Source: Longimicrobiales bacterium (GTDB lineage Bacteria > Gemmatimonadota > Gemmatimonadetes > Longimicrobiales > RSA9). From it: a DNA stretch of 64,000 nt. A program made the translations under genes and the position numbers. Below the pieces are notes generated by a model. It searched no databases. It had not been told where the DNA came from and saw only the letters and a program-made list of their open reading frames with translations. The stretch spans positions 1 through 64,000 of the forward strand of contig DATHUY010000160.1 of the NCBI GenBank assembly GCA_035461765.1, written 5' to 3'. Positions 1 through 8,900 of the stretch are shown here, piece by piece (positions within the stretch are counted from its first letter, which is position 1; each line of letters begins with the position of its first letter).

Positions 1-107
1 GCGGTGAAGCGGAACTCGCCCTTGTCCTTCCATGCGGGCTCCAGCTTGTCCAGGATCTGAACCCAACGCAGAACCACCTTGATCCTGCCGCCGGTCTGCT
101 CCGCCAT
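1..107 (-). CDS. Hypothetical protein, N-terminal fragment cut by window edge
   Basis: Only the first 35 or so codons are inside the window. They begin MAEQTGGRIKVV and continue with a mixed, soluble-looking sequence ending KGEFRFTA. The ATG at 105-107 is preceded on the minus strand by a good ribosome binding site (GAAGGAG, about 6 bases before the start), so the start is well supported. It lies downstream of, and in the same direction as, the sugar dehydrogenase gene and could share its transcript. I recognise no family from this fragment. Confidence 0.6.
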   Translation of the reverse strand, partial: MAEQTGGRIKVVLRWVQILDKLEPAWKDKGEFRFT

Positions 108-214
108 CGATCGCTCCTTCGGCTAGTTCGAATTGGGCATGTACGGGGGCCCGGGCCGGAACGCGGCACGGGCTGAGATAATGCAGCGGCGCGGTGTCCG
201 GGGCAAGCCTCGTA

Positions 215-1498
215 CTATCGCGGCCTGATTCGCCAGAGCTCACCGTTGTCCTCATCGGTCACTATGTACAGCATGCCGTCCGGTCCCTGCCGCACATCGC
301 GGATGCGGCTGTCCCGCCCCCGCAGCAGATGCTCCTCGCCTGCGACGCGGCCGTCGGACAGGACCAGTCGCACCAGTCGCGTGTCGCGGAGCGCACCGAC
401 GAACAGACTGCCGCGCCATGCGGGGAACGCGCTGCCGGTGTAAAACTGCGCGCCTGATGGTGCGATCACCGGGTCCCAGTAGTAGACGGGCTGCTGAAAA
501 CTGCCGGGTGCGGTCGACGCACCGGCAATGGGGCGACCGGAATACTCGATGCCGTAAGCCTGCACCGGCCACCCGTAGTTGCTGCCGCGTTCGATCAGGT
601 TCAGCTCATCGCCGCCGCGCGTGCCGTGCTCGACGATCCACAGACGTCCCTCGCTGTCGAACGCGGACGCCTGCACGTTGCGATGACCGAGCGTCCAGAT
701 CTCCGGCTGCGCACCCGGCTCGTCGACGAACGGATTGTCGGCGGGCACGGAGCCGTCGGGGTTGATGCGCAGGATCTTGCCCAGATGGTTGTCCAGCTCC
801 TGCGCGTGATGGCGCATCGGCGTGTCGGAGCGGTCTCCTGTCGAGATGTACAGCTTTCCATCCGGACCGAAGGCGAGGCGTGAGCCGAAATGGGCCCTGC
901 CGTCGTATGTCGGCAGGGCGCGGAAGATGACTGTCACATCCTGTATCGCACGGCGATCCCCCGACAGCACTCCGGTAGCGACTGCGGTTCCATTGCCGCC
1001 CTGCCGGGGCTCCGCATAGCTCCAGTAGATGCGTCGATCGGATGCGAACGCAGGGCTCAGTGCCACGTCGAGCAGGCCGCCCTGACCGCGCGCGTCCACC
1101 TGTGGCAGTCCGGTGATCGGCTCGCCGACCGTGCCTGTCGCACTCACGATGCGCATGCGGCCGGGCCGTTCCGTGACGAGCAGGTCGCCACCGGGTAGCG
1201 GCTCAACCGCCCACGGATGGTCCAGCCCGCTCGCCACGACGTCGACGTCGAATGCGACGTTCGATACGGCTTCACACGCGCGCGTCTGAGCCTCGAACGC
1301 CGGTTCCTGGTCGGGCGCGTTCGGCTCGCGCGTCTCGAGCGGCTCGCAGTCCTGCGCAATGGCGGGTGCTGCGGCGCCAGTGTCCTGCGGTGCCGCAGCA
1401 CTCCCGCCCGCGCTCTGCTCGCCATTGCGTGGACCGCACGCGGCGACACCCGCGAGCAGCAGGACGGCAGGAACGATATTCATGCAGAGGTTACGCAC
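215..1498 (-). CDS. PQQ-dependent aldose sugar dehydrogenase-like lipoprotein (GSDH family)
   Basis: 427 residues. It probably oxidises a sugar or other polyol with pyrroloquinoline quinone at the outer face of a membrane. The N-terminus is a lipoprotein signal with lipobox GVAAC (Cys21). The remainder matches the six-bladed propeller of the soluble aldose sugar dehydrogenase (Yli-type) family: HPWAVEPLPGGDLLVTERPG near residue 93, then FGSRLAFGPDGKLYISTGDR, GHRNVQ and EHGTRGGDELN, the last two corresponding to cofactor/calcium-site segments. The start is GTG at 1498 with AGGAGG seven bases upstream; an internal ATG five codons later lacks such a site. It is the third gene of a minus-strand run after two DUF3568-like lipoproteins. 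A paralogue lies at 33247-34416. No pqq biosynthesis gene is visible in the window, so cofactor and substrate are inferred from the family. Confidence 0.88.
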   Translation of the reverse strand: MRNLCMNIVPAVLLLAGVAACGPRNGEQSAGGSAAAPQDTGAAAPAIAQDCEPLETREPNAPDQEPAFEAQTRACEAVSNVAFDVDVVASGLDHPWAVEPLPGGDLLVTERPGRMRIVSATGTVGEPITGLPQVDARGQGGLLDVALSPAFASDRRIYWSYAEPRQGGNGTAVATGVLSGDRRAIQDVTVIFRALPTYDGRAHFGSRLAFGPDGKLYISTGDRSDTPMRHHAQELDNHLGKILRINPDGSVPADNPFVDEPGAQPEIWTLGHRNVQASAFDSEGRLWIVEHGTRGGDELNLIERGSNYGWPVQAYGIEYSGRPIAGASTAPGSFQQPVYYWDPVIAPSGAQFYTGSAFPAWRGSLFVGALRDTRLVRLVLSDGRVAGEEHLLRGRDSRIRDVRQGPDGMLYIVTDEDNGELWRIRPR

Positions 1499-1546
1499 GT
1501 CCCTGCCTCCTGGCTGCGGCGCGCGCCGCCGGTTCGCGGAACACCA

Positions 1547-1960
1547 TTACGCGCGGTTCAGAATCGCGCGCAGGATCTCTTCGGCCCTGCTCTTCTCGTA
1601 GTTCACCTGGTCCTTGCTGACGGTGACTTCCACACTCGTCAGCGGATCGTCGGCATCGCGCTCGATGTCCACGACGATCTTCCAGTCACCCTCCGCCCCC
1701 TTCAGCTCGATCCCGTCGTCCTCCGTCTTCCGCTCCGTCAGCGCGATGCCCATGTCTCGGAATGCCCGCTCAGTCGCGTTCGCCAGTCGCACTACGCTCA
1801 CGTCCACGTTCGACGTCGCGCCGCGATCACTGTACGCGATCGCCGCCGCGGCTGCCGCGCCGGCACTCGCCACTGCGGCCGTCGTCCGCGAACACGCCAC
1901 TGCCAGCGGGAGCAGCAGCACTACGAGCACCGCGCGCGCGGTGCGTGAGAATCCGTTCAT
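1547..1960 (-). CDS. DUF3568-like small lipoprotein (copy 2)
   Basis: 137 residues with a lipoprotein signal peptide (lipobox LAVAC, Cys23), an Ala-rich linker and a compact domain containing RLANATERAF, DDGIELKGAEGDW and a C-terminal SRAEEILRAIL helix. This pattern resembles DUF3568-type periplasmic proteins, which have no assigned function. The gene directly upstream (1972-2394) is a clear paralogue sharing the RLANATE motif and the xDDGxExxGxxxD block. The genes are 11 bases apart and both have strong GAGGAGG ribosome binding sites, so they are co-transcribed and likely arose by tandem duplication. Family assignment is by eye and moderate. Confidence 0.75.
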   Translation of the reverse strand: MNGFSRTARAVLVVLLLPLAVACSRTTAAVASAGAAAAAAIAYSDRGATSNVDVSVVRLANATERAFRDMGIALTERKTEDDGIELKGAEGDWKIVVDIERDADDPLTSVEVTVSKDQVNYEKSRAEEILRAILNRA

Positions 1961-1971
1961 GTCATACCTCC

Positions 1972-2394
1972 TCAGCGTGCGCGGGCCAGCAGCGTGCGCA
2001 GGATCTCACCCGAGCGCGCCTGGTCGAACGTGATGCCGTCGCGAGTCACCGAAACGCGGATCTCCGTCAACACCGCGTCGTCCTCGCGCTCGATCTGCAC
2101 GGATACCTTCCGGTCGCCATCGTTTCCCTCCATCTCCACCCCATCATCCTTCGCCTCGCGCTCTTCGAACGCGATGCCCAGCTCCGAGAACGCGACCTCC
2201 GTCGCATTCGCCAGCCGGTCCACCTCGATGTCCACAACCGTGAGCGCGCCGCGCTGGTCCAGCCGGATCTCGCCGGGCGCCGGCTGCGCGTCGACCATCG
2301 CCTCCTCAGCCGCGCGCGAACACGCGGTGGCAATGACGGGAAGAATGAGTACGGCGAGCAGATTTCTGAAGGGTCGTGACGTGTGCGTACCCAT
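1972..2394 (-). CDS. DUF3568-like small lipoprotein (copy 1)
   Basis: 140 residues, beginning MGTHTSRPF. An upstream in-frame start would add 20 residues, but the ATG at 2394 has GAGGAGG six bases ahead of it and leads straight into a signal peptide with lipobox VIATAC, so it is preferred. The mature part contains a short linker, then RGALTVVDIEVDRLANATEV and DDGVEMEGNDGD, and ends in an ARSGEILRTLLAR helix. It is a paralogue of the next gene downstream. It is first gene of the run that ends in the sugar dehydrogenase. The function is unknown; a small envelope domain is all that can be said. Confidence 0.75.
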   Translation of the reverse strand: MGTHTSRPFRNLLAVLILPVIATACSRAAEEAMVDAQPAPGEIRLDQRGALTVVDIEVDRLANATEVAFSELGIAFEEREAKDDGVEMEGNDGDRKVSVQIEREDDAVLTEIRVSVTRDGITFDQARSGEILRTLLARAR

Positions 2395-2533
2395 GTCAGC
2401 CTCCTCTTGCCGGTTGATGCAGGGGCTCGAGTGCTGCAAGTCACAGACCCGCACCGCCTTCGCAAACGCGCTTGTGCCCCGTGTGCGGGTCCACCTGCAC
2501 GCTGGACGCGCAACTGGAGTCGGGCATCGCCGC

Positions 2534-2664
2534 CGGACGCGGAACCCATTCTGCAGAACGGCTCACCGGAACATGGCCGTGGCGCCGGGAGCGCGCCTCA
2601 GCATGACTGTGTGCGTCACGGCGGTGCGGGCCTGAGCCATTCTGCAGAATGGGTTCCGCGTCCG
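2534..2664. repeat. Inverted-repeat element with 32-bp arms
   Basis: A 32-base arm at 2534-2565 recurs in reverse complement at 2633-2664 with a single mismatch; about 67 bases lie between. The inner edge of each arm carries CCATTCTGCAGAAYGG, a perfect 16-base palindrome in the right-hand copy. The element sits in the spacer between the convergently oriented neighbourhood of TspO and the DUF3568-like gene, just 2 bases from the TspO stop codon. The layout (long near-perfect arms, short non-coding core) fits a miniature inverted-repeat element, or it could be a large hairpin. No transposase is near. Confidence 0.75.
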
Positions 2665-2666
2665 AC

Positions 2667-3152
2667 TCACAGCCCCGGATTCATGCGCCACAGCGCATAT
2701 GTCAGCGCGGTGGCGAACGTGACCCACAGCAGGTATGGCACGAGCAGCAGGCCGGCGAGCACGCGCACGCGCCAGAACATCACGACCAGCGCGACGATCA
2801 TCGCCCACAACACCAGAATTTCCGCCAGTGCGAGGCCGGGCGCTTCGAGACCGAAGAAGATGCCCGTCCAAGCCGCGTTGAACACGAGGTGAACGAGAAA
2901 GAGGACCAGTGCGCCGCGCGCTCCGTCGAAGCCGCGCGCGCGCCACACGAGCCACGCGGCGGTGCCCATCATGATGTAGAGCGTGATCCAGACGGGACCG
3001 AACACCGATGGTGGCGGCGCCCAGTCGGGCCTGGCGAGCTGTTGATAGAACTGCGATTCCGCCACGTTGCTGAGGAGATTGCCCACCATGCCGGCCGCAA
3101 GGCTGGCGCCCGTCCACAGGGCCCAGCCGAGCAGCTGTCGAGCCTTGCCCAT
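2667..3152 (-). CDS. tspO: TspO/MBR family tryptophan-rich sensory protein
   Basis: 161 residues, the usual length for the bacterial TspO / mitochondrial benzodiazepine receptor family. These are five-helix inner- or outer-membrane proteins that bind porphyrins and other hydrophobic ligands and modulate stress or photosynthetic gene responses. Family marks are [15 protein letters not shown] near residue 41, [20 protein letters not shown] near 87, and the C-terminal [20 protein letters not shown], part of the cholesterol-recognition-like region. Five hydrophobic segments are evident. The ATG at 3152 has AAAGGA upstream. It is divergent from the LLM oxidoreductase gene, and its 3' end abuts the inverted-repeat element. 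Confidence 0.93.
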   Translation of the reverse strand: MGKARQLLGWALWTGASLAAGMVGNLLSNVAESQFYQQLARPDWAPPPSVFGPVWITLYIMMGTAAWLVWRARGFDGARGALVLFLVHLVFNAAWTGIFFGLEAPGLALAEILVLWAMIVALVVMFWRVRVLAGLLLVPYLLWVTFATALTYALWRMNPGL

Positions 3153-3236
3153 AGCACTATCCTTTCGTCGTCGAGTCGCGGGCAGTGCGGCATCAAGCGT
3201 GCCGTACGCCGGAGTCGGGACAGGGGACAGAACGAG

Positions 3237-4277
3237 GTGGCTGTGGAGATCGGCATCTATTCATTCGTGGAGCGCACGCCTGATCCGGACACGGGCGAGC
3301 TGGTGAGCGCCGGCCAGCGGATGCGGGACCTGCTGGAAGAGGTCGTGCTGGCGGAGCAGGTGGGCCTGGACGTATTCGGCATTGGGGAGCACCATCGCCC
3401 GGACTACGTCGTCTCGGCTCCCGCGGTGGTGCTGGCCGCGGCGGCCGCATTGACGAAACGCATCCGGCTGACGAGCGCGGTGACAGTCCTCAGCTCGGAC
3501 GATCCGGTGCGGGTTTTCCAGGATTTCGCGACGCTCGACCTCCTGTCGGACGGGCGCGCCGAGATCATGGCCGGTCGCGGCTCGTTCATCGAGTCGTTCC
3601 CACTGTTCGGCTACGATCTGGAGGACTACGGCGAGCTCTTCTCGGAGAAGCTCGACCTGCTGCTCGCCCTGCGCGCCGACGAGCGCGTGACGTGGTCCGG
3701 CCGGCACCGGGCCGCGCTCACGGACCTGGCAGTCTATCCGCGGCCGATCCAGGAACCGCTACCGGTATGGGTCGCGGTCGGCGGCACGCCGCAGTCCGTG
3801 GTGCGCGCGGCGGGACTGGGGCTGCCCATGGCGCTCGCCATCATCGGCGGCCAGCCGGAGCGGTTCGTGCCCTTCGTCGAACTGTACCGCAGCACCGCGC
3901 GCGACGCAGGTCACGATCCGGCGACACTCTCCATCAGCATCAACTCGCACGGCTACATCGCCGACGACTCACGGCAGGCCGCCGACGACGCGTTTCCGCC
4001 CTATGCCCTCACAATGGGGAGAATCGGACGCGAGCGCGGGTGGCCGCCGCCGACGCGTCAGCAGTTCGAGGCGGAACGTTCGCCGCGCGGTGCGCTGCTC
4101 GTGGGCAGTCCGCAACAGGTCATCGACAAGATTCTGTTCGAGCACGAGCTGTTCGGCCATGACCGCTTCCTCATGCAGATGAGCGTCGGCACGATGCCGC
4201 ACGAGAAGATCATGCGTTCCATCGAGCTGTTCGGCACCGTGGTCGCGCCGGCCGTGCGTCGCGCTTTGACACCGTGA
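3237..4277 (+). CDS. LLM class flavin-dependent oxidoreductase
   Basis: 346 residues from the GTG at 3237 (AGGGGA about ten bases upstream); the open frame runs much further 5' but overlaps tspO on the other strand and is not protein-like there. It belongs to the bacterial luciferase-like superfamily, TIM-barrel enzymes using reduced F420 or FMN. Signs are the early [14 protein letters not shown] strand, [59 protein letters not shown], and the C-terminal [17 protein letters not shown]. The substrate cannot be told from sequence. The stop codon lies inside the first unit of the downstream tandem repeat. Confidence 0.88.
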   Translation: MAVEIGIYSFVERTPDPDTGELVSAGQRMRDLLEEVVLAEQVGLDVFGIGEHHRPDYVVSAPAVVLAAAAALTKRIRLTSAVTVLSSDDPVRVFQDFATLDLLSDGRAEIMAGRGSFIESFPLFGYDLEDYGELFSEKLDLLLALRADERVTWSGRHRAALTDLAVYPRPIQEPLPVWVAVGGTPQSVVRAAGLGLPMALAIIGGQPERFVPFVELYRSTARDAGHDPATLSISINSHGYIADDSRQAADDAFPPYALTMGRIGRERGWPPPTRQQFEAERSPRGALLVGSPQQVIDKILFEHELFGHDRFLMQMSVGTMPHEKIMRSIELFGTVVAPAVRRALTP

Positions 4278-4404
4278 CGCGCCGACAGTACGCCGCGCTG
4301 GACACCGTGACGCGCCGGCAGCGCGTCGCGCCCTGACAAACCGTGACACGCCGACATTGCGTCGCGCTCTGACAAACCGTGACACGCCGACGATGTGCCC
4401 CGCC
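4268..4404. repeat. Imperfect tandem repeat, four units of 32-36 bp
   Basis: Units start with GACACCGTGACGCGCC or GACAAACCGTGACACGCC at about 4268, 4301, 4333 and 4369, followed by a variable TGCGTCGCGC-like tail; a degenerate fifth unit may follow. The first unit overlaps the last codons and the stop of the LLM oxidoreductase gene, so the array seems to have expanded from the 3' end of that gene. No open frame of interest covers it. Confidence 0.8.
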
Positions 4405-4510
4405 AGGACGCTGTGAGCTCCGGCATTGCGGCGCAGCGGCTGGCCTGCAACCTGCACCACTGCAATGAGTTCGTTCAATCAGCGCCGCACAGCCGGAATG
4501 GAGTCATACG

Positions 4511-5179
4511 ATGGACAGAGTCAAGGTCGCAGTGATCTTCTACACCACCTACGGCACGAACCAGCAGATGGCCGAGGTCGCCGCGGATGCTGCACGCGAG
4601 GCGGGCGCGGAGGTACGTCTGCGCCGCATCGCCGAGACCGCGCCGCAGGAAGTGGTACAGGGCCAGAAGAAGTGGGCCGCGCAGCTCGAGAGCATGTCGG
4701 ACATCCAGGAAGTCTCGCCGGAGGACATGGAATGGGCGGACGCCTACTTCTTCAGCGCACCCACGCGCTATGGCGGTGCGGCCAGCCAGATGCGCGCGTT
4801 CATCGATACGCTCGGTCCGCTGTGGCAGAAGGGAAAGCTCGCGGACAAGACGTTCACTGCGATGACGAGCGCGACGAATCCGCACGGCGGCCAGGAGACG
4901 ACGCTGCAGACGCTCTACATCACCGCCATGCACTGGGGCTCCATCCTGGTGCCCCCCGGCTATACGGACCCGGTGATCAATGCCGCAGGAGGCAACCCCT
5001 ACGGCGCGAGTGTGACCGCGGACGGCGAGCCGCTCAGCGATGAGATCGAGGCGGCTATCCGGCACCAGGCGGAGCGTCTGGTGGAGGTCACGTCGCGCTT
5101 CGTTGCCGGCCGCACGGGCGAGGACGATGATGGTGGCTGGCGCTCGACATCGAGGGAGCGCGCCGGGTCCACGGCCTGA
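4511..5179 (+). CDS. wrbA: NAD(P)H:quinone oxidoreductase, WrbA type
   Basis: 222 residues, slightly longer than typical WrbA (about 200). The family uses FMN in a flavodoxin fold to reduce quinones by two electrons, protecting from oxidative stress. The FMN phosphate loop is seen as [11 protein letters not shown] at residues 12-22, followed by [19 protein letters not shown], the typical PTRYG block, then a [15 protein letters not shown] segment and [11 protein letters not shown]. The extra length is a charged, Gly/Asp/Ser-rich C-terminal tail ([15 protein letters not shown]) that looks disordered. The ATG follows GGAG by about nine bases. It is separated from the LLM gene by the tandem repeat. 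Confidence 0.92.
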   Translation: MDRVKVAVIFYTTYGTNQQMAEVAADAAREAGAEVRLRRIAETAPQEVVQGQKKWAAQLESMSDIQEVSPEDMEWADAYFFSAPTRYGGAASQMRAFIDTLGPLWQKGKLADKTFTAMTSATNPHGGQETTLQTLYITAMHWGSILVPPGYTDPVINAAGGNPYGASVTADGEPLSDEIEAAIRHQAERLVEVTSRFVAGRTGEDDDGGWRSTSRERAGSTA

Positions 5180-5182
5180 GCA

Positions 5183-5569
5183 TCACGCGTGCGGCAGCGC
5201 CCGCTGCCGCACGCCCGCATCGATCCGTTCGAGCAGCTCCAGCGCCACCAGGATATCGGGTACGCTCCCGGCCTTCTGCGAGAGCAGCAGGCGCAGCACG
5301 TCGCGGCAGATCTCGATCGAAGCGAGACATCCCATGCGGAATTTCTCCCGATCCTCCCGTGACAGATCGTCGTCCGGTGGCATTTCCGCGTTGGCACCCG
5401 CAATGCCCTGCGCGATATGAACCGAGCCGCGGATGAGCACACGGCCCAGCTCGGGTCGATATCTCCGCGGCAGAGTTACCAGTATGCGTCCTACGCAGCG
5501 ACCCAGCTGCTGTGTGCAGCGGTACTCCGGCAGATCCTCCCACCGGTAGGCGATATCGTGTGCGGCCAT
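5183..5569 (-). CDS. Small helical protein, possibly four-helix-bundle (S23-like) family
   Basis: 128 residues from the ATG at 5569, with AGGAG seven bases upstream; the longer open frame upstream is a shadow of the kinase gene. The sequence is almost all helix-forming, with LGRVLIRGSVHIAQGIAGAN followed by a charged turn and GCLASIEICRDVLRLLLSQK. The RxSxxIAxG pattern and a following GxxxSxxE/IC helix are reminiscent of the four-helix-bundle (23S rRNA intervening-sequence) family, but the match is loose. It follows the REC-PAS kinase by 79 bases in the same direction and could be the last gene of that operon. Confidence 0.65.
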   Translation of the reverse strand: MAAHDIAYRWEDLPEYRCTQQLGRCVGRILVTLPRRYRPELGRVLIRGSVHIAQGIAGANAEMPPDDDLSREDREKFRMGCLASIEICRDVLRLLLSQKAGSVPDILVALELLERIDAGVRQRALPHA

Positions 5570-5648
5570 GCGACGCTCCTGTTTCGAGTGCCGCAACGAT
5601 GCACCCGGATGCGGGGCGACCACATGGCTGGTTGGGAGAATCGAGCGG

Positions 5649-7315
<1,667 letters not shown>

Positions 7316-7319
<4 letters not shown>

Positions 7320-7900
7320 GCCGGCCTCCGGACCGGAGGCTCAGCCTCAGTCACCTGGATCAGTCGCGCCGCCAGCTCCTCGAGAGTAAGCAGCTCCGCT
7401 TCCGGCACCGCTGCCGCGGCGGCCGCAGGCATGATGTCGACCTCCGCTGTCGCAATCGTCTGCACCAGCGCCAGGCCGCCCGCGTCGCGCACATGGCGCA
7501 GGCCGCGGGCGCCGTCGCGGTTCGCACCCGTGAGCACCACACCGACCAGACGCTGCCCCCATGAATCAGCCGCGCTCTCCAGCGATACGTCGATCGACGG
7601 CCTGCTGTACGCCACCGGCTCGTCCACCGAGAGGGAGAAATGATCTTCCTCGACCAGCACGTGATAATCCGGCGGGGCCAGGTAGACGTTGCCCGGCGTG
7701 ATCGGCTCCTTGTCGATGACGTCGTGCACCGGCAGCGCGCTGCAGTCCTGAAGCACGTCGCACAGCGCGTCGGAGTCCGGGCTGCGGTGCTGAACCACCA
7801 GGATCGACAGTCGCAGATCGGGCGGGAGCAGACGCAACAGTCTGCAGACGGCGTCCAGCCCGCCCGCCGATGTGCCGATCACTACCATTCCGTGCGCCAT
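7316..7900 (-). CDS. cheB: CheB-type protein-glutamate methylesterase, receiver-less
   Basis: 194 residues, only the methylesterase domain; classic CheB also has an N-terminal receiver (about 350 residues). The enzyme removes methyl esters from glutamates and deamidates glutamines in signalling coiled coils. The catalytic triad is visible as Ser11 (GTSAGG), His38 (VVQHRS) and Asp128 (LTGANRDGARG). Without a receiver it cannot be phospho-activated directly. The gene sits 3 bases after cheR and overlaps the next kinase gene by ATGA. No chemoreceptor, cheA or cheW is in the window, so the substrate may be another coiled-coil signalling protein such as the adjacent HAMP-array kinase (inference). 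Confidence 0.92.
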
Positions 7901-7903
7901 CGA

Positions 7904-8893
7904 CTACGACACCTTACGGTAGATCTTCTCACGCTCGCTGAGCTCCTCGTAGTGATCCTCCACCGGTGAGAAGCGCAGCGACTCCTTGCTGCCCAGCGCG
8001 AGTATCCCGTAAACGGGCAGACTCTCGTAGAACAGCTGATGCACGCGGCTCTGCAGCTCGCGATCGAAATAGATCATGACATTACGGCATAGGATCACGT
8101 TGAATTCGCTGAACGACCGGTCCGTGACGAGGTTGTGCTGCGCGAACACCACGTTCCGGCGCAGCGTCGGCGAGAACAGCGCGCCGTCATAGGCTGCCGT
8201 GTAATACCCGGAGAACGAGTGCGTCCCGCCGGCGCGCAGGTAGTTGCGCGTGTATTCCTGCATCTTGTCGAGCGGGAAAATGCCCTCGCGCGCCTTCTGC
8301 AGCAGCACGTCGTTGATGTCCGTCGCATAGATGCGCGTGCGATCGTAGAGTCCTTCCTCCTGGAGCAGGATGGCCATGGAATAGACTTCCTCCCCCGTCG
8401 CACAGCCCGCATGCCAGATGCGCACGAACGGATACGTCCGCAGCAGCGGGACCACCTTCTCGCGGAACGCGCGGTAGAAGCCGGGATCGCGGAACATCGC
8501 CGTGACGTTCACGGAGAGACTCATCAGCAGCCGCTCGACTGCGGCCGGGTCGTGCAGCACCCTGTCCTGGAGTCCGCTGATCGTCGTCACGCCCTCCGCC
8601 TCCGCGTACTTCCACAGCCGCCGCTTCAGCGACGCGTACGCATAGGACCTGAAGTCGTACCCGTAATGGCGGTGCAGCGCCTCCAGCAGCAGCTCGATCT
8701 CGAGCCGCTCCAGGTCCGCCGGGTAGAGCGACGGCGTGTCCGGCAGCTGCACCTGCGCCGCGGCCCCAGCCGCCTGCGCCGCGTCGCCCGGAGCCTGCGT
8801 CCCGCTACCAGCCGCCGGCCGCGCGGCCTTCCCGCCCGCGGCCTGCTGCGCGGCGCCCGCGCGCTCCGGTTTCTGCCCCGTCTCAATACTCAT
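7904..8893 (-). CDS. cheR: CheR-type protein-glutamate O-methyltransferase
   Basis: 329 residues. The first 55 or so are Ala/Gly/Pro-rich and probably disordered; the rest is a CheR methyltransferase using S-adenosylmethionine to methylate glutamates. Landmarks are the all-helical N-domain with YGYDFRSYAYASLKRRL, NVTAMFRDPGFYRAFRE (family NxTxFFR), the SAM loop WHAGCATGEEVYSMAI, ATDINDVLLQKAREGIF, and CRNVMIYFDRELQ. It lacks the C-terminal beta-subdomain extension or TPR seen in some CheR proteins. It follows the HAMP-array kinase by 7 bases and precedes cheB by 3, so the three genes form one transcript. Confidence 0.94.
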   Translation of the reverse strand: MSIETGQKPERAGAAQQAAGGKAARPAAGSGTQAPGDAAQAAGAAAQVQLPDTPSLYPADLERLEIELLLEALHRHYGYDFRSYAYASLKRRLWKYAEAEGVTTISGLQDRVLHDPAAVERLLMSLSVNVTAMFRDPGFYRAFREKVVPLLRTYPFVRIWHAGCATGEEVYSMAILLQEEGLYDRTRIYATDINDVLLQKAREGIFPLDKMQEYTRNYLRAGGTHSFSGYYTAAYDGALFSPTLRRNVVFAQHNLVTDRSFSEFNVILCRNVMIYFDRELQSRVHQLFYESLPVYGILALGSKESLRFSPVEDHYEELSEREKIYRKVS

Positions 8894-8900
8894 GACCCAA

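Noticed and set aside
2649-3236. 196-codon N-terminal extension of the LLM oxidoreductase frame
   Set aside because: It overlaps tspO on the other strand, lacks sense, and the true family N-terminus begins at EIGIYSF.
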